A stretch of 64,000 nt of DNA from Oceaniglobus roseus. Its GTDB lineage: Bacteria; Pseudomonadota; Alphaproteobacteria; Rhodobacterales; Rhodobacteraceae. The notes under the pieces are model-generated. The model saw only the letters and a list, made by a program, of their open reading frames with translations, was not told where the DNA came from and searched no databases. Shown piece by piece: positions 61,473 to 64,000 of the stretch (position 1 is its first letter; every line of letters begins with the position of its first letter). The stretch lies in contig NZ_PNOS01000015.1 of assembly GCF_002869745.1 (NCBI RefSeq), positions 1-64,000 on the forward strand. Reading direction: 5' to 3'. The position numbers and the translations under genes are program-made.

Positions 61473-62288
61473 TCAGACCTGCAGCACGGAGGAGACGAGA
61501 AGCTGGGTATAGGCGTGCTGCGGATCGTCGAGCACCTGGTCGGTCAGCCCGGACTCCACCACATGGCCGTCCTTCATCACCATCAGCCGGTCGGCCAGCA
61601 GCCGCACCACGGCAAGGTCGTGGGTGACGATGATCGCCGAAAGCCCCATCTCGCGCACCAGCCCGCGCAGGAGGTCCAGAAGCCGCGCCTGCACGCTGAC
61701 GTCGAGGCCGCCGGTGGGTTCGTCCATGAACACCAGCCTCGGACCCGTCACGAGGTTCCGCGCGATCTGGAGCCGCTGTTGCATGCCGCCCGAGAAGGCC
61801 GTGGGCCGGTCGTCGATCCGGTCGGCGGCGATCTCGACCCGGCCCAGCCAGTCCGTCGCCTTCGCCCGGATCCGCCCGTAGTGGCGGGCGTTGACGGCCA
61901 TCAGCCGCTCGCCCACGTTGCCGCCCGCGCTGACGTTCATCCGCAGCCCGTCGCGGGCGTGCTGGTGGACGAAGGCCCAGTCGGTGCGCGAGAGCATCCG
62001 CCGCTCGGACTCGCGCATGGTCAGGGTATCCCGCAGCCCGCCGTCGCGGGTGTCGAACAGGACGGCGCCGCTGTCCGGCGGGACATGTCCGGCAAGGCAG
62101 TTCAGCAGCGTCGACTTTCCCGAGCCGGATTCGCCGACAATGCCCATGACCTCCCCCGGCCAGAGGTCGAAGGAGACATCGGCGCAGCCGATCCGCGCGC
62201 CGTAGCGCTTCGTCACGCCCTCGACCCGGAGGAGGGGCGTCGTCCCGGCCGTCGCTCCGATGGCGGCGTCCATGGCGAGCTCCATCAT
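61473..62288 (-). CDS. phnK: PhnK, carbon-phosphorus lyase ABC-type subunit
   Basis: ABC-ATPase-like protein, about 271 residues, that docks on the PhnGHIJ core. Walker A GESGSGKST, WAFVHQHARDGLRM, signature FSGGMQQRLQIARNL, Walker B LVFMDEPTGGLDVSVQ. Two adjacent ATG codons (62288, 62285); the first overlaps the phnJ stop. An N-terminal extension of about 17 residues precedes the usual start. Confidence 0.94.
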   Translation of the reverse strand: MMELAMDAAIGATAGTTPLLRVEGVTKRYGARIGCADVSFDLWPGEVMGIVGESGSGKSTLLNCLAGHVPPDSGAVLFDTRDGGLRDTLTMRESERRMLSRTDWAFVHQHARDGLRMNVSAGGNVGERLMAVNARHYGRIRAKATDWLGRVEIAADRIDDRPTAFSGGMQQRLQIARNLVTGPRLVFMDEPTGGLDVSVQARLLDLLRGLVREMGLSAIIVTHDLAVVRLLADRLMVMKDGHVVESGLTDQVLDDPQHAYTQLLVSSVLQV

Positions 62289-63154
62289 GCGGCATCCTCC
62301 TCGAAAGGCGCAGCCTCGGCACCCGCGTGGCCTGCCCGGCGGCGTCCGGCGCAGTAATCGGTGTCGGAACACAGAAACATCCGACCGCCCTCGTCATCGA
62401 CGATCAGCTCGTCGAGATAGCTGTCGGTCGCGCCGCAGAGGCCGCAGGCGTGGTCGGCCTTGCTCGCCTCGAAGGGGTGGTCCTCGAAGTCGAGGCTGAC
62501 GACGCGGGTGTGCGGCGGAATGGCGTAGATCCGCTGCTCGCGCCCGGCGCCGAACAGCTGGATCGCCGCCATCTCGAGCTTGGGATTGTCGAACTTCGGG
62601 ATCGGCGAAGGATCCATCACATAGCGCCCCTCGACCTTCACCGGATAGGCATAGGAGGTGGAGATCGCGCCGTGGCGGCTGATGTCCTCGTAGAGCTTCA
62701 CATGCATCAGCCCGTAGTCCTCCAGCGCGTGCATCTTCCGCGTCTCGACCTCGGAGGGTTCGAGGAAGCGCAGGGGCTCGGGGATCGGCACCTGATAGAC
62801 GAGGATCTGGTCGGCGCGCAGGGGCGCCTCGGGGATGCGGTGACGGGTCTGGATCACGCTCGCCTCCGCCGTCGCCTCGGTCACCGCGACCCCGGCGGTG
62901 CGTTCGAAGAAGCGGCGGATCGAGACGGCGTTGGTCGTGTCGTCGGCGCCCTGGTCGATGACCTTCAGCGTATCCTCGGGGACCAGAACCGCGGCCGAGA
63001 CCTGGACCCCGCCGGTGCCCCAGCCATAGGGCATCGGCATCTCTCGGCTGGCGAAGGGCACCTGGTAGCCGGGGATGGCCAGCGCCTTCAGGATCGCGCG
63101 GCGGATCATCCGCTTCGTCTGCTCGTCGAGATAGGCGAAGTTGTACTCGTTCAT
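62285..63154 (-). CDS. phnJ: PhnJ, carbon-phosphorus lyase catalytic subunit
   Basis: Radical SAM enzyme cleaving the C-P bond of ribose 1-methylphosphonate 5-phosphate, 289 residues. The cluster cysteines are Cys237, Cys240 and Cys262 (CGLCGATDSYLDE and LCSDTDYC), with Cys268 as the thiyl-radical residue; the spacing equals that of the E. coli enzyme (241, 244, 266, 272). The glycyl-radical candidate is Gly29 in IPGYQVPF. The DUF559 gene overlaps its start by four bases, so a translated insert lies directly upstream. Confidence 0.96.
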   Translation of the reverse strand: MNEYNFAYLDEQTKRMIRRAILKALAIPGYQVPFASREMPMPYGWGTGGVQVSAAVLVPEDTLKVIDQGADDTTNAVSIRRFFERTAGVAVTEATAEASVIQTRHRIPEAPLRADQILVYQVPIPEPLRFLEPSEVETRKMHALEDYGLMHVKLYEDISRHGAISTSYAYPVKVEGRYVMDPSPIPKFDNPKLEMAAIQLFGAGREQRIYAIPPHTRVVSLDFEDHPFEASKADHACGLCGATDSYLDELIVDDEGGRMFLCSDTDYCAGRRRAGHAGAEAAPFEEDAA

Positions 63155-63474
63155 CCTGCGGTCCTTTCGATCAGCGCGAGGACGCCGGCAAGATCGACCT
63201 CCACCGCGGCGGGGGCGATGCGGAGCGTGCGGATGTCGCGCGCGGCGCGGGCGCGGTCGCGGAACGGGTCGGGCGGACCGTCCTCCACCTCCACGGCAAG
63301 CCGGGCGGCCGGGCAGTAGAACTGCGCGACGCCGTCTCCGAGCGGCACCTGGCGGCGGAACTTCAGCCCGGCAAGGCGGCGGGCCCGCAGGGCCTCCCAG
63401 AGCAGGCGCTCCGCCGGGGTCGGCACCTGGCGGAGGATCCGCGCATGGTGCGTCCGCATCGTGGTCCGGCGCAT
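63151..63474 (-). CDS. DUF559 (Vsr/restriction-like endonuclease fold) protein
   Basis: Small protein, 107 residues. RILRQVPTPAERLLWEALRA, FRRQVPLGDGVAQFYCP and LAVEVEDGP correspond to the DUF559 endonuclease-like domain, where Q/P-G-x-Y-x-V-D normally carries the acidic residues; here the AVEVED Asp/Glu remain. The ATG at 63474 uses the purine-rich edge of a 36-bp repeat as ribosome binding site (GGGAGAGGGGAC). It lies between phnI and phnJ, where no extra gene is normally found, with an inverted repeat pair between it and phnI. Confidence 0.75.
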   Translation of the reverse strand: MRRTTMRTHHARILRQVPTPAERLLWEALRARRLAGLKFRRQVPLGDGVAQFYCPAARLAVEVEDGPPDPFRDRARAARDIRTLRIAPAAVEVDLAGVLALIERTAG

Positions 63475-63479
63475 GGCGT

Positions 63480-63515
63480 CCCCTCTCCCTGACCCTCTCC
63501 CCAGGGGGGAGAGGG
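63480..63515 (-). repeat. 36-bp REP-like element, copy A
   Basis: On the minus strand: CCCTCTCCCC, three bases, GGGGAGAGGG, two bases, AGGG, one base, GAGGGG. A hairpin plus a G-rich tail. Copy B (63592-63627) is the same element in opposite orientation. The copy supplies the ribosome binding site of the DUF559 gene. Confidence 0.8.
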
Positions 63516-63563
63516 CATGTCGCCCGGCGGAAAGCCTTGCGACAAGAGGTGACCGGGTGGTTA

Positions 63564-63579
63564 ACGGACCACGGTCCGT
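63564..63579. repeat. Short palindrome between the two 36-bp elements
   Basis: ACGGACC-AC-GGTCCGT, 7-bp arms, near the centre of the 76-bp spacer between the inverted copies. It would extend a cruciform or stem-loop formed by the pair. Confidence 0.5.
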
Positions 63580-63591
63580 CCGGGCGGGCTT

Positions 63592-63627
63592 CCCTCTCCC
63601 CGACGGGGAGAGGGCCAGGGTGAGGGG
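63592..63627 (+). repeat. 36-bp REP-like element, copy B
   Basis: CCCTCTCCCC-GAC-GGGGAGAGGG, CC, AGGG, T, GAGGGG. It matches the reverse complement of copy A at 30 of 36 positions, all differences lying in the hairpin loop and tail spacers. It sits just after the phnI stop (minus-strand sense). Confidence 0.8.
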
Positions 63628-63638
63628 CTCTCGGGCGC

Positions 63639-64000
63639 TCATTCCGCGGCCTCCCCCGATGCCGAAGACGCCGCCGCGGCCTCCCGGCGCAGCTTGCGGA
63701 TCAGCTCGAGCTCGGACTGGAAATCGACGTAGTGGGGCAGCTTGATGTGCTCGAGGAACCCCGTCGCCTGGATGTTGTCGGAATGGTAGAGTACGAATTC
63801 CTCGTCCTGCGCCGGGGCGCCCACGTCGTCCTCGCCCAGCTCCTTCCAGCGCAGCGCCCGGTCCACCAGCGCCATCGAGATCGCCTTCCGCTCGGTCATC
63901 CCGAAGACCAGGCCATAGCCGCGGGTGAACTGCGGCGGCTCGGTCCGGCTGCCGCGGAACTGGTTCACCGTCTCGCATTCCGTCACCGTGATCTCGCCGA
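63639..64000 (-). CDS. phnI: PhnI, carbon-phosphorus lyase subunit (C-terminal part)
   Basis: The C-terminal 119 residues of PhnI are visible; the rest lies beyond the window. TECETVNQFRGSRTEPPQFT, RGYGLVFGMTERKAISMALV and DFQSELELIRKL are strongly characteristic. PhnI is the nucleosidase that attaches methylphosphonate to ribose within the PhnGHIJ complex. phnG and phnH are expected upstream, outside the window. The C-terminus ends in an Ala-rich tail. Confidence 0.94.
   Translation of the reverse strand, partial: GEITVTECETVNQFRGSRTEPPQFTRGYGLVFGMTERKAISMALVDRALRWKELGEDDVGAPAQDEEFVLYHSDNIQATGFLEHIKLPHYVDFQSELELIRKLRREAAAASSASGEAAE

Noticed and set aside
63480-63627. CRISPR array or insertion-sequence terminal repeats
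   Set aside because: Only two copies, in inverted orientation, each itself a hairpin; no transposase or cas gene and no target duplication recognised. Treated as a REP-like pair.

Overview
The window is very GC-rich, densely coded DNA from an alphaproteobacterium, most likely a Rhodobacteraceae/roseobacter-type organism. Its own content points there: a complete repABC replication-partition unit (36.3-39.9 kb), parS sites of the repABC type, GGAAC-N16/17-GTT promoters typical of the alphaproteobacterial general stress sigma factor EcfG, and a rhizobial-type glycerol ABC transporter. The repABC unit means the window lies on a plasmid, megaplasmid or chromid. No rRNA, tRNA, CRISPR array or recognisable insertion sequence was seen.

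Layout. 1-8.6 kb (minus strand): YnjB/YnjC-like ABC importer (ynjC runs off the edge), a radical SAM protein, a HAD phosphatase, a PhnCDEE-type phosphonate/phosphate importer and a DeoR regulator. 8.8-10.9 kb (plus): Na+/phosphate symporter and NUDIX hydrolase, so the first 11 kb has a phosphorus-uptake theme. 10.9-11.5 kb: first vapBC pair. 11.6-15.8 kb: a sugar ABC transporter split around a divergent promoter, with a LacI regulator. 16-28.9 kb: a stress block containing an exported repeat protein, a membrane protein with an acidic tail, a flavin disulfide oxidoreductase, three short-chain dehydrogenases, an alpha/beta hydrolase, a GH13 enzyme and trehalose-forming TreZ/TreY. Four transcription units there carry EcfG-like promoters. 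29-36.3 kb: glycerol ABC transporter glpSTPQUV with divergent glpR.

36.3-39.9 kb: repC, repB and repA with two parS sites beyond repC. 40-43.1 kb: a polar amino-acid ABC importer. 43.3-49.1 kb: a Pot-like (polyamine/spermidine family) ABC importer with an embedded DHFR-family reductase, a metallo-hydrolase and a divergent TetR regulator. 49.1-49.7 kb: second vapBC. 49.8-51.0 kb: a MocD/MocE-like desaturase-type oxygenase and Rieske ferredoxin. 51.0-58.4 kb: a probable catabolic island with an amino-acid-type ABC importer, an AhpD-like protein, an M29/NicX-like protein, a LysR regulator and a VanA-type Rieske oxygenase. 58.4-64 kb: carbon-phosphorus lyase genes phnM, a DUF1045 gene, phnN, phnL, phnK, phnJ and the end of phnI, with a DUF559 gene and an inverted pair of 36-bp repeats inserted between phnI and phnJ.

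The replicon therefore carries uptake systems for sugars, glycerol, amino acids, polyamine-like compounds and phosphonates, a trehalose-based stress module, and two independent phosphonate-related loci at the two ends of the window. All functions are read from sequence motifs and gene order; transporter substrates are mostly inferred.
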